A stretch of 64,000 nucleotides of DNA from Bacteroidales bacterium UBA3143 (GTDB taxonomy: Bacteria; Bacteroidota; Bacteroidia; Bacteroidales; Dysgonomonadaceae), in the NCBI GenBank assembly GCA_002364735.1, contig DEZB01000023.1, forward strand, positions 1 through 64,000, read 5' to 3'. Shown piece by piece: positions 35,233-43,803 of this stretch. How positions within the stretch are numbered: position 1 is the stretch's first letter; the number at the start of each line of letters is the position of its first letter. Position numbers and translations under genes: made by a program. The notes beneath the pieces are model-generated. The model saw only the letters and a list, made by a program, of their open reading frames with translations. It made no database searches and was not told where the DNA came from.

Positions 35233-36045
35233 ATGAGATTAATTATTCAATCAAACGCAGATCAAATAGCCAGATGGGCTGCAAATTATGTAGTATCGAA
35301 AATTAAAAAAGCGAATCCAACAGCCGAAAAACCATTTAAATTGGGCTTACCAACAGGTTCTTCACCATTGGCAACATACAAAGTATTGATCGAGCTTTAC
35401 AAAAAAGGTGAGGTGTCGTTCGAAAACGTTATTACCTTCAATATGGATGAATATATTGGCTTAGCAGCTGATCATCCAGAAAGTTACCATACTTTTATGT
35501 GGAGCAATTTCTTTAAACACGTTGACATTAAAAAAGAAAATGTCAACATTCCTAATGGAGTAGCCGACGATCTTGAAGCAGAATGTCAAGCTTACGAAGA
35601 CAAAATTGTAGAAGTAGGGGGTATCGATTTATTTTTAGGTGGCATTGGTCCTGATGGGCATATTGCTTTCAACGAACCCGGATCGTCATTAGCTTCACGC
35701 ACCCGTATCAAAACATTAACTACTGATACCATCATTGCTAATTCGCGTTTCTTTGACAACGATGTTGACAAAGTTCCCAAGACGGCACTAACTGTTGGAG
35801 TAGCAACTATATTAGATGCTAAGGAAGTTATGATCTTGGTAAACGGCCATCACAAAGCACGTGCTCTTTATCATGCAGTTGAAGGGTCTGTCAATCAGAT
35901 GTGGACCGTTAGTGCATTACAATTGCATCGAAAAGGAATCATAGTATGCGACTACGATGCATGTTCCGATTTGCGTGTAGGCACCTACAAGTACTTTTTA
36001 GATATCGAACATGACAACCTTGATCCTGATTCATTGTTAGATTAA
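35233..36045 (+). CDS. nagB: glucosamine-6-phosphate deaminase
   Basis: Converts glucosamine 6-phosphate to fructose 6-phosphate and ammonia. 270 residues, the normal length. LGLPTGSSPLATYK, FNMDEYIGL, GGIGPDGHIAFNEPGSSL and a C-terminal HHKARALYHAVEGSVNQMWTVSALQLH are signatures. It is the last gene of the plus-strand run and is closed by a strong terminator. No nagA or transporter is adjacent. A weak -7 box, AATATTTG, lies about 60 bases before its start. Confidence 0.96.
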   Translation: MRLIIQSNADQIARWAANYVVSKIKKANPTAEKPFKLGLPTGSSPLATYKVLIELYKKGEVSFENVITFNMDEYIGLAADHPESYHTFMWSNFFKHVDIKKENVNIPNGVADDLEAECQAYEDKIVEVGGIDLFLGGIGPDGHIAFNEPGSSLASRTRIKTLTTDTIIANSRFFDNDVDKVPKTALTVGVATILDAKEVMILVNGHHKARALYHAVEGSVNQMWTVSALQLHRKGIIVCDYDACSDLRVGTYKYFLDIEHDNLDPDSLLD

Positions 36046-36078
36046 GGGAGCGTAGAAAAAAACTAAAGAATTAAAATG

Positions 36079-36110
36079 AAAAGGATTTCCAAATAAGGAG
36101 ATCCTTTTTT
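36079..36110 (+). terminator. terminator of nagB
   Basis: AAAAGGAT pairs with ATCCTTTT around an inner TTCC/GGAG-like loop, ending in a T run. A very similar stem (AAGGAT/ATCCTT) terminates the phospholipase cassette at 40145-40176. Confidence 0.78.
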
Positions 36111-36980
36111 GATATACAAACTATTGATGAAGAAGATTTGGAGTTTCATCATTGGTAAAACCACTTCAATTTCAGATGTCAATAAAATTTAATATATATA
36201 GCAACTATATTCTTTTTTTGCTAATATGTTGGCTTAAATAAAGGTGTGAATAAAAAAAATCTAATAATTGCACATTATAAAAAAAGATAAATTTTATTTT
36301 TTATAAAAACAACAGAAAAACTATAGTGTTACAATTTCACTACTTAAAATAAGTTGTTAGCTACAACTTAATATGAATAGGTTAGTATGAAGTAGACCTT
36401 TGCTACCTCATAATTTGTATTAGCGTTATCGGGCATAAGTTTTGCATATCAAATTAAGCATTCTTGCTTATTTACATATTCTAAACCCTTTAAAAGAATA
36501 TGTGTGTAAACAGATTGAAGATAAGACTGCATAACAAAAAATGTTCAACCTCTGGTTGATTGATAAATAGCACACCGACACATAACTTAATAATTACGAC
36601 TTTTATACAATTAATAGTATAAGCGTAAATGTCTTTCTCTTTTTAGAGCGCTTTATATTTCAGAACTAAATAGTAAAATCGGGATATCCAGTTATTAGGA
36701 TAAACACTTTGTTTTTATAATATGGATTTAACAATGGCTTTAAACTTTTTAATAATTTGTTTATAAGCAATTAGAAATACATTCATATCCCTTACACATG
36801 TAGTTTGAATATAGCGCTTTATTATTGCAAACAAATTAAGTACATCTAAATTGCTTCTTAAAGGTTTTAGTTAGTGTTTTCACATATATATTGCTTTTGC
36901 TTTTATAATTCAGACGTACTCAAATTTGAAAAATGCAATCAGTTTTAAAATAAGAAATAAACCTTTTAAAAACTACAAAC
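36111..36980. other. long AT-rich gene-free stretch before the phospholipase cassette
   Basis: 870 bases with no ORF of coding character and no recognised RNA, repeat or transposon end. The sequence is strongly AT-rich and includes two AGCGCTTTAT-like words about 164 bases apart. No convincing TAnnTTTG promoter was found for the gene that follows, so its transcription start is unknown. Confidence 0.55.
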
Positions 36981-38942
36981 ATGCCAGGACCAGCTTTACA
37001 CCACATGATCGCAGACAGATTAAAAGCTCAAATCTCCCTGAACAAGGGATTGGGATCGAATATGCAATCCACTCAATATGCCATTTTACAAAACTTATTG
37101 GCCGATCCTAAAAATTTACCTTATTTGTTTTTTGGAAGCCAAGGACCCGACTATCTTTTCTTCAACACCAAAGATATGCCAGGTCCTATTGGCACGATGG
37201 CTGAATTCTACTTTGAAGTAGTTGATTTTATTGAAGACTTCAAACAAACCTTATTAAAAGTAGTTCCACAACCAGTATTAGATGCTCTTGAAGCATTTGA
37301 TGAAGCAGTGAACGAAATTATTGAAGATTCCGCACTGCTGAGTGAACTTCAACAAACCTTTGACGATATAAGTCGTTTATTAGATGGTTTTGCAGCCACT
37401 TTAATAACAATGGTAGAGAAATACATATCCAAATTCAATCTTTTTGATTTAATATCTCACCCTTATCGTGATGGAGTGGAAGCACCCGACGAAAAGTGGT
37501 GGTGGTTTGATGCCTTGCACTACCGTAAAACGGGTAAGTTTGCAAAAGCGCTCTTAGATGGTACTTCGGGTAATCTGAATGATCCAAAAACATTGTATGC
37601 ACTGGGTTATCTCACACATTACTGTGCAGACGTAGTAGGGCATCCTTATGTAAATCTCATTTCAGGAGGTCCATACCGTTCGCATGCCCAAAGACATAAA
37701 ACAGGTGAGAACTATCAAGATGTTTTCAATATGTTGAACGTTACAGGAAATGATTGGAATAGGTCGAAGCTTCATGCTTTTTACAATTTCAACTTTACAG
37801 GCACAATTGATACGGAAAGTAATATCCCAGATGCGTTCACTGAGTTGCCTCCCGATTTAGCTAAGTTTATTGCAGAAACCATCAATAAAGTTTACCAAGA
37901 AGATACGGATGCCACACCTGAATATGGACCGCAAATTTCAGCTGACGATGTAAACAATGCGTATAGGATTTATTATAAATGGTTGAAAGGTTCAACCGAT
38001 ACTGGTACACTGCCTCCTCCAGTAGCCTATTCTTTTTCTGCTGAAATGAGAGAAGTGTGGGAGAAAGCAACGGATAATTTGGGAGACGTTGGAGACTTTT
38101 TGGGCAATGCTGTAAATAAAGCAGGTAAATTTGGGATATTTAGCATTTTCCTTATTTTAGCTGCACTAATTATTGCAGCTGTGATGGCCGCAGCTGCCAT
38201 TGCCGACGGCATAGCAGGAGCAATTGCCACACTTGGCACATCTACTATACGTGCAGCAGCCTGTTTAATTTATGAGCAAATCTACGATGCTTATCAAAAC
38301 TTCCGTTTGGGTGTTTCACTTAATGGATTGGCTTTTCCAATGCAAGAACACATCAATGAGCCTCGCTTAACGCAATTTGCCAATCCTTCCAATGTAGATG
38401 CTACAGGCATAAATGCAGTTCCTTTTGCACCACTTTTGCCTCTTTTAAAGTTTGTACCTTCATCAGTTAGTGATGCTTTGTTCAATCAAGAACGACATTT
38501 GATATATCCTTTCACACAAAGTGAACACGATCATGTGATGGGACCATTAGACAGTTATCTCACTAAACCTTCTACTCATTATGCTTTTGGTAACATCCCA
38601 TTTTATCCCGAAAACATTCTTGATAAATTACTGGATTTAACGCCAAGCAATGATCCTAAAATCAACGATAATGGAATGTGGTTAGGGAGGTTACTATCAG
38701 ATAAATATAGTCTTGGTAATGCAATGACTTTAATTGAAAAATCTCATGATCGTTTCTTGGAGAAAAAAGAATTTATCGATTTCAATTTAGACGGCGATAG
38801 AGGATATGCATACTTATGTTGGGCACAAGAGAAAAACCAACAAGTTGACGAACCCGATTTTCCCGACAAATTGAAAGTAAATGTTCCTGGAGGCGACCCA
38901 AGTGATGATAATATCAGTGTAAATGTTAGATTTCTTAAATAA
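36981..38942 (+). CDS. zinc-dependent phospholipase C family protein with internal hydrophobic segment
   Basis: 653 residues. The N-terminus MPGPALHHMIADRLK, Asp 57 in SQGPDYLFF, His 180 in FDALHYRKTGKF, the LTHYCADVVGHPYVN motif (His 213, Asp 217, His 221) and SHAQRHKTGE (His 235, His 239, Glu 243) follow the zinc ligand pattern of the PF00882 phospholipase C fold. There is no signal peptide. After residue 250 the protein departs from the family: a segment at about 384-430 is hydrophobic and Ala/Gly-rich (FGIFSIFLILAALIIAAV), like a membrane-inserting hairpin, and the C-terminal 200 residues are unrecognised. It is 16 bases from the next gene. A membrane-damaging lipase or toxin is inferred, not shown. 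Confidence 0.75.
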   Translation: MPGPALHHMIADRLKAQISLNKGLGSNMQSTQYAILQNLLADPKNLPYLFFGSQGPDYLFFNTKDMPGPIGTMAEFYFEVVDFIEDFKQTLLKVVPQPVLDALEAFDEAVNEIIEDSALLSELQQTFDDISRLLDGFAATLITMVEKYISKFNLFDLISHPYRDGVEAPDEKWWWFDALHYRKTGKFAKALLDGTSGNLNDPKTLYALGYLTHYCADVVGHPYVNLISGGPYRSHAQRHKTGENYQDVFNMLNVTGNDWNRSKLHAFYNFNFTGTIDTESNIPDAFTELPPDLAKFIAETINKVYQEDTDATPEYGPQISADDVNNAYRIYYKWLKGSTDTGTLPPPVAYSFSAEMREVWEKATDNLGDVGDFLGNAVNKAGKFGIFSIFLILAALIIAAVMAAAAIADGIAGAIATLGTSTIRAAACLIYEQIYDAYQNFRLGVSLNGLAFPMQEHINEPRLTQFANPSNVDATGINAVPFAPLLPLLKFVPSSVSDALFNQERHLIYPFTQSEHDHVMGPLDSYLTKPSTHYAFGNIPFYPENILDKLLDLTPSNDPKINDNGMWLGRLLSDKYSLGNAMTLIEKSHDRFLEKKEFIDFNLDGDRGYAYLCWAQEKNQQVDEPDFPDKLKVNVPGGDPSDDNISVNVRFLK

Positions 38943-38958
38943 TTTAAAACTAATAATC

Positions 38959-40089
38959 ATGAGTTTAGAACAATTAGATAACGCCAATAAAGTGATCAAT
39001 GAGATCAGAAAAGAACGGGATGAAAAGTCATCAAAAATAGATGAAGTCTTTGAAAGAGAACTAAAGCAGTCGCCTGTTAAGGACAGAAAGCCGCCAGAAG
39101 ACTATCAAGACACTTCCTTTTTGTACATTCGCTCATATGATGGGGATAACGGTACAAGACCTGGTCAGAATGTTGCTTACTGGAGGTCGCCCGATGTAAA
39201 TGTGTCACCATTAAGTTCACTCTATTCTTATACGAGAGAACTAAATGTAGGCACATTGTATAACTTTAAATGTGTTGTGCATAACGCTGGCGATTTGACA
39301 GTTCCTTCTGCCAAAGTTGAGTTTTACCTCGTTACACCCAGCTTGGGAATGGACACCCGTTATGGCAAAAAATTAGGAGTTGCTGCTACTTGGGTAAATT
39401 CCTACAGCTCGTCGGAAGTAAATATACAATACTTAATTGAACCCTCCGATGCAGGTCACAAGTGTTTGTTTGCGCGTGTATTTTCATTTTCTCCCATTGA
39501 TATTCCCATTCACGACACGCTTCTCAACCCAAAGTTAGATAGGCGCATTGGACAAAAAAACTTAAACATTGCTACACAGGGATCTCAAATGCAATTGAAT
39601 GTTTTACACATGCCCCAATCGCACATCAGGATAAGCTTTAAGGCTCTCAATCGCGATGCTATTCTATTATTAAGTCATCCTGCAATAACGGATTTTAAGG
39701 TAATCGAAAATAGAATAAGAAGGCTCAGTAGATTTGAACTCGAGTTTTTCGAGAAGCAGCAAAATGCCACTTTACGTACCCAAAGAGGCATCAACTATTT
39801 TCAATCGACTGGTGAAAGCAAATTCAATCTCGATCGCCAAAAAGAAATTGGAGGTAGAATGAATAAGGTGTTCAATGAAATAAATTTGGGTAGGGTAAAG
39901 GCTTCCGAATTTAAAAAAGAGATAAAAGAGTACCGCGAAATGAATCTCGAAAATAGCATGACATTACTAAATCTACAGGTTCCAAAATTAGATCTTAAAG
40001 AAGGGGAAATGACAGGCTTTGATGTTATTGCTACCAATATAATGACAGGCGAAGTGCTGGGTGGAATCACATTATTAGTGGTTGGTTAA
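38959..40089 (+). CDS. unknown beta-rich partner of the phospholipase-like protein
   Basis: 376 residues from the ATG at 38959, 16 bases after the upstream stop. Residues 1-45 are charged and helical. Residues about 50-190 read as beta strands: LNVGTLYNFKCVVHNAGD, then AKVEFYLVTP and KCLFARVFSFSPID, like a CARDB-type Ig sandwich. A helical stretch near 225-340 has EIGGRMNKVFNEINLGRVKASEFKKEIKEYRE, and the last strand is GEMTGFDVIATNIMTGEVLGGITLLVV. No signal peptide or membrane span is present. I do not recognise the family. Tight linkage suggests that it works with the phospholipase protein, as a binding, chaperone or inhibitory partner. Confidence 0.7.
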   Translation: MSLEQLDNANKVINEIRKERDEKSSKIDEVFERELKQSPVKDRKPPEDYQDTSFLYIRSYDGDNGTRPGQNVAYWRSPDVNVSPLSSLYSYTRELNVGTLYNFKCVVHNAGDLTVPSAKVEFYLVTPSLGMDTRYGKKLGVAATWVNSYSSSEVNIQYLIEPSDAGHKCLFARVFSFSPIDIPIHDTLLNPKLDRRIGQKNLNIATQGSQMQLNVLHMPQSHIRISFKALNRDAILLLSHPAITDFKVIENRIRRLSRFELEFFEKQQNATLRTQRGINYFQSTGESKFNLDRQKEIGGRMNKVFNEINLGRVKASEFKKEIKEYREMNLENSMTLLNLQVPKLDLKEGEMTGFDVIATNIMTGEVLGGITLLVVG

Positions 40090-40144
40090 CCCTGACGTAG
40101 CTTTCTTGTTAAATAGAGTGTGTTGATCAGGATTTAAAAGAATG

Positions 40145-40176
40145 AAGGATTTTTCTCAATGGAAGATCCTTTATTT
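40145..40176 (+). terminator. terminator of the phospholipase cassette
   Basis: AAGGAT (40145-40150) pairs with ATCCTT (40166-40171) around a 15-base loop and is followed by a short T-rich tail. The stem matches the one after nagB. Confidence 0.6.
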
Positions 40177-40196
40177 GTTCCAAAATATCAACCATG

Positions 40197-40258
40197 TTAC
40201 TACTTACTACTCACTACTCACTACTTACTACTCACTACTTACTATTCACTATTCACTC
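40197..40258. repeat. short tandem repeat tract (ACTACT/CACT words)
   Basis: About 60 bases of TTACTAC, TCACTAC and TTACTAT words in irregular tandem order just downstream of the transporter stop. It has no coding capacity. Confidence 0.8.
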
Positions 40259-40921
40259 CACTTCCCTCTTTTTAGCTACTAAATATAAAAAAGGAGTATC
40301 AATTATTGCTATAAGTATCTTCAATAAGTAAGTGGATAGCACAACTTGAAGCCAAGCCTCCATTGGCATGGTTCCTAACAGAGCAATTGATGCAAACAAC
40401 AATGTATCTACCAATTGACTGCTCCATGTACTGCCGTTGTTTCTTATCCATAGGTATTTTGGGAATTTTTTCTTCAACCACTGATAGGTATAGGTGTCCA
40501 TCATGTTGCTAACAAAGAAAGCAATCATACTTCCCGCAACAATTCTAAACATAGGAGTTAATATCAAACTCAAAGGCTCGTGTGCAAAATCCCAAGGTGC
40601 TGGCTTCATGGCTATTGCGACCCATGCGCCAATCATGGTGAAAATTGAAATAAAAAAACCTATCATGACTGACTTTCTTGCTTCTTTTCCACCATAATTC
40701 TCCGAAAGTATATCTGTTGCAAGAAACATCATAGCATAAAAAACGTTTCCACTCGTAGCACCTATTCCAAATATAATTACCGACTTGTTTACCAATATAT
40801 TCATCATTACCACACTGCCAGCAATTACTCCTATCAGTCCTAATTTGCCAAATAATTTGTAGGCAAGCGTTAATCCAGATAAAGCTACAATTGACCAACC
40901 TAAAAATAATACTCCGTTCAT
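40253..40921 (-). CDS. queuosine precursor transporter (VUT family, YhhQ-like)
   Basis: 222 residues from the Met at 40921; the frame extends 29 codons further without membrane-protein character. About six membrane spans. Family signatures are the SGNVFYAMMFLATDILSENYGGKEARKSV block and a later DTYTYQWLKKKF and WSSQLVDTLLFASIAL. YhhQ/QueT-like proteins import 7-cyano- or 7-aminomethyl-7-deazaguanine for tRNA queuosine. No que gene is adjacent. A candidate promoter and 126-base leader precede it. Confidence 0.88.
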   Translation of the reverse strand: MNGVLFLGWSIVALSGLTLAYKLFGKLGLIGVIAGSVVMMNILVNKSVIIFGIGATSGNVFYAMMFLATDILSENYGGKEARKSVMIGFFISIFTMIGAWVAIAMKPAPWDFAHEPLSLILTPMFRIVAGSMIAFFVSNMMDTYTYQWLKKKFPKYLWIRNNGSTWSSQLVDTLLFASIALLGTMPMEAWLQVVLSTYLLKILIAIIDTPFLYLVAKKREVE

Positions 40922-41053
40922 TCTTTTAAATCTTATAAATATTTGCTGTAAAAGTGTTGAAACTAAGTTCCAATCGTCAAAATACTCTCTCCTTATTAGG
41001 TATACCATGAGATAAGTGGTACTTCTTATTTATTGTTTTGGGGAAATAATTTG

Positions 41054-41061
41054 CAAACTTA
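41054..41061 (-). promoter_or_regulatory. candidate -7 box of the queuosine transporter gene
   Basis: TAAGTTTG on the minus strand fits TAnnTTTG. Transcription would start near 41047, giving a leader of about 126 bases with a GTACCA/TGGTA hairpin near 41010. Confidence 0.4.
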
Positions 41062-41175
41062 TAAAATAAAACTGAAGCTTAATCCTGATTTGCTATTAGA
41101 TTGAGAAACGATTGAATTTACGAAGAAAAAATCCAATCATTGATAGGATTTGAGATGTTGCAGGTTGAGATGTGC

Positions 41176-41217
41176 AAAAAAGAGAGTGCCCAGTCAATAA
41201 ATCATTGATAAGGCACT
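41176..41217 (-). terminator. terminator of the TIM-barrel protein gene
   Basis: AGTGCC (41185-41190) pairs with GGCACT (41212-41217), with an inner TCAAT/ATTGA stem; on the minus strand the hairpin is followed by a run of six T (41181-41176). It is 24 bases past the stop at 41242. Confidence 0.72.
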
Positions 41218-41241
41218 AAAACAGATCTTATTGAAATATAT

Positions 41242-42153
41242 TTATAGTGTTAACATTGCCGATTCCACTTTTTTCAAAAGTGTAGGCACTTTCAGATAAG
41301 GGTCACCTTTACCCAATGTTTCCAAAGGCAAATAACCACGATAGGCACCTTTTTTGATAATCTTGAGGAGTTTTACAAAATCGGTAGGTGTTTCTTTCCC
41401 ATCAATCCACACATTTTCCTTTATCTGCCAAGTAATTGCATGGTGTATGTTTTTTGCAATTTCTTCGTATGGATCATGAACGCGGTAACTTCCGATATCG
41501 AGGTTGAGCCCCAGCCAATCAGAATTTACCATTTCGATAATTTGATTGACATCAGCAGCGGTTTTCAAAAATTCGTTGTGGTTTTGAAGAGCAATCATTA
41601 CGCCGTGTTTTTCTCCAAAATCACAACACACTTTAATGTCGCGTGCCATCCATTCAAATACTTGCGAGCGAGAATAGCCTTCGTGATTTGTTTTGCCAGC
41701 AAAGATGCGGAGGTTGGGGCTTCCCATTTTTGCAGCTGCCACAATCCATTTCTTTATTAGTGCAATGTCTTCATTTCGTTTAGCAGAATCGGTATACGTA
41801 AAGTCGTTGCGTACGCCAGTGCCACTAATGTCAAGTCCCAACAAAAATGCTTGCTGTTTAAATTTGTTGATATACTGGTCGGATGGCACCTCGGGGTATC
41901 CTGGGAAATAATATCCAGTGGGGTCAATGGCATCGAAGTTGTGTTCGGCACAGAAATCCAACATATCAAACAAGTCGATTTTACCCTCGCTCAAAAGCTG
42001 ATTAAAAGAGTAAAGATTCAAACTAAATTTAAATTTATGTTTGAATGAGGTAGGGTGCGAAGCCGATTGCGATGCAAATAAAGAAAGATTTGAAGCAGCT
42101 AAGGGTAGTGCCATAAGCGACTTCATAAAGTTGCGACGAGATGAGGTTTTCAT
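41242..42153 (-). CDS. Tat-exported sugar phosphate isomerase/epimerase-like TIM-barrel protein
   Basis: 303 residues. The N-terminus has a twin-arginine signal, SRRNFMKSLMALPLAASN, ending near residue 30. The mature part is a xylose-isomerase-like barrel: FSLNLYSFNQLLSEGKIDLFDMLDFCAEHNFDAID, GLDISGTGVRNDFTY, NLRIFAGKTN, GVMIALQNHNEF and LGLNLDIGSYRVHDPYEEI, with Glu, Asp and His metal ligands. Such secreted relatives act on carbohydrates, but the substrate is unknown. The Tat signal suggests folding with a cofactor or metal before export. It is a single-gene unit with its own terminator. Confidence 0.87.
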   Translation of the reverse strand: MKTSSRRNFMKSLMALPLAASNLSLFASQSASHPTSFKHKFKFSLNLYSFNQLLSEGKIDLFDMLDFCAEHNFDAIDPTGYYFPGYPEVPSDQYINKFKQQAFLLGLDISGTGVRNDFTYTDSAKRNEDIALIKKWIVAAAKMGSPNLRIFAGKTNHEGYSRSQVFEWMARDIKVCCDFGEKHGVMIALQNHNEFLKTAADVNQIIEMVNSDWLGLNLDIGSYRVHDPYEEIAKNIHHAITWQIKENVWIDGKETPTDFVKLLKIIKKGAYRGYLPLETLGKGDPYLKVPTLLKKVESAMLTL

Positions 42154-42271
42154 TGTTTTAATGGTTTATATATGGGTGAATGCTGTTAAAATAATTGTAG
42201 AGCAGCAAGTGCTATCAATATACAGGAAATCTTTCTCTTTGAGTGTGAGGTTAATGGCAATAATTTAGAAC

Positions 42272-42655
42272 TTACTTTTTATCAACAACTTTATCCGCTT
42301 TCAAGCTCATTTCGCCCATGGAAGTGTTTACAGAACCTTTCATTTTCGAATTACTGATTATGGCAGTAAGTTTAACATTTTCTGAGTCTATATACATAGT
42401 TCCCCAAATTGTATCGTTACGCATTGTCAATTTTTGGATCTTTACGGCTTGACCCGAATTGAAATTAACCTCACCCGTAAGTGTCTCTTTTAGTTCTTTT
42501 ATTTCTATCGTTCCTTCAGTGTATCCGTAAGGAGCCTGTGCAACTTCATATTTCCATTTGCCTACTACACTTTTTTTGTTTTGTGCACTAAGAGTTAACA
42601 CAGATGCTGTTGTAAATAAAATAACGAAAGCGTAAAACATTTTTTTCATAGTCAT
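42272..42655 (-). CDS. small secreted protein, unknown function (lipocalin-like start)
   Basis: 127 residues. A signal peptide (to about LTLSAQ, residue 25) precedes a compact beta-rich domain: VVGKWKYEVAQAPYGYTEGTIEIKE, TLTGEVNFNSGQAVKIQKLTMRNDTIWGTMYID and VKLTAIISNSKMKGSVNTSMGEMSLKAD. The opening GKW and the alternating strands recall a small lipocalin-like barrel. I do not recognise the family. Two starts are possible, Met 1 at 42655 or Met 3 at 42649. Confidence 0.7.
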   Translation of the reverse strand: MTMKKMFYAFVILFTTASVLTLSAQNKKSVVGKWKYEVAQAPYGYTEGTIEIKELKETLTGEVNFNSGQAVKIQKLTMRNDTIWGTMYIDSENVKLTAIISNSKMKGSVNTSMGEMSLKADKVVDKK

Positions 42656-42873
42656 TTCTTTTTATTTGTTTAATTAATTGGATCGCTAAATTAAATTCTG
42701 TTTGGAAGCATTTTTATAGTTGAATCCAAATAGGAAAATACTTTAAAATAATCTCCCTAAATGTGTCATAAAGTTAATGTATTTTATAAGGGAAACAAAT
42801 TTATTTTATTTGAAATTATTATTAGTGTAGAATTTGTTTTATGATAAATTGGATAATGAGTAGACAACAGCAT

Positions 42874-42905
42874 AAAAAAAGCCACAACTGTGATGAAGCT
42901 GTGAT
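42874..42905 (-). terminator. terminator of the ATP synthase operon
   Basis: On the minus strand CACAGCT (42903-42897) pairs with AGTTGTG (42889-42883), one G-U pair, and a run of seven T (42880-42874) follows. It is 17 bases past the atpG stop. Confidence 0.72.
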
Positions 42906-42921
42906 TTATATTTTAATAAAC

Positions 42922-43803
42922 TTACTTGAAAGTTGCCCCAATTATATCTAACAGCTCGTTGGTGATGCTTTGTTGTCTCGATTTGTTGTAAACCAGTGAT
43001 AACTCTTCCAACAAATCGTCAGCATTATCCGTAGCTCCTTGCATGGCAAGAGAACGGGCAGCATGTTCGGAAGTATGAGATTGCAGCAGATAGGTGTAAA
43101 ATTGTATTCTTATTACTTTTGGAATCAATTCTTCTAAAAGTGTTTTCTTATCAGGTTCAACAATATATTTGATATAAGTTTCTTGCTTATTTTCTTTTTT
43201 CTTTACTTTATCGAAAGAGAGCGGCAGCATATTAGTTTGTGTAAGCACTTGCAAACCTTTGCTCTTGAAGTGGTGATATATCACGATTACTTTGTCAATG
43301 TCTCCTTTGCTAAACAACGACATCAGTTCGTCAGTAATTTTAATTGCTTCTTCGTAGTTTGGATTATTTGCTAATTCATCGTACTTTGCTTTAGGTGCAT
43401 ACCCTAACTTCTTAGCCGTTTGAGCAATTTTTTTTCCTATGGGATAAAGTAAAATATTTTCTTTACCAAGATGCTCATGTTGTTTGAGGGTTTCTGTAAG
43501 TTGTTTTGCAACATTGGCGTTGAAACTACCACAAAGGCTCATGTTGGAAGAAAAAGCAACGATAGCCACACGCTTTACTTCCCTTTTCTCTTCATATATT
43601 GAGGTTGCTTTTTCTTCATCTTCCTCAGACTTCAAGAAATTGTTAAGCAGTTCGCTAATTTTTTCTTGATAAGGAAAGAAACGGGCAATGATGCGTTGGG
43701 CTTTTTGCATTTTTACAGTCGCTACCATCTGCATGGCAGAAGTAATCTGCTGTGTAGATTTAACAGAATCTATCTTTGATTTTATTTCTCTTAAAGAGGC
43801 CAT
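42922..43803 (-). CDS. atpG: ATP synthase gamma subunit
   Basis: 293 residues, the central rotor shaft of F1. The N-terminal helix ASLREIKSKIDSVKSTQQITSAMQMVATVKMQKA and the C-terminal helix HAARSLAMQGATDNADDLLEELSLVYNKSRQQSITNELLDI form the coiled coil that turns inside the alpha3beta3 ring. It is the last gene of the operon, one base after the atpA stop. Confidence 0.96.
   Translation of the reverse strand: MASLREIKSKIDSVKSTQQITSAMQMVATVKMQKAQRIIARFFPYQEKISELLNNFLKSEEDEEKATSIYEEKREVKRVAIVAFSSNMSLCGSFNANVAKQLTETLKQHEHLGKENILLYPIGKKIAQTAKKLGYAPKAKYDELANNPNYEEAIKITDELMSLFSKGDIDKVIVIYHHFKSKGLQVLTQTNMLPLSFDKVKKKENKQETYIKYIVEPDKKTLLEELIPKVIRIQFYTYLLQSHTSEHAARSLAMQGATDNADDLLEELSLVYNKSRQQSITNELLDIIGATFK

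Noticed and set aside
36111..36980. Insertion sequence or phage remnant before the phospholipase cassette
   Set aside because: No transposase fragment, terminal inverted repeats or target-site duplication was found.
38027..38485. Minus-strand ORFs opposite the phospholipase-like gene
   Set aside because: Ala/Ser-rich shadows of the hydrophobic segment codons on the real strand.
40545..40898. 117-codon ORF within the transporter gene
   Set aside because: Overlaps a clear membrane-protein gene in another frame and has a Trp/Cys-rich composition typical of shadows.
40922..41008. 29-codon N-terminal extension of the queuosine transporter
   Set aside because: Not hydrophobic and unlike the family; the Met at 40921 gives the normal start.
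40922..41050. preQ1 riboswitch
   Set aside because: No match to the type I, II or III consensus could be drawn; only a generic hairpin is visible.
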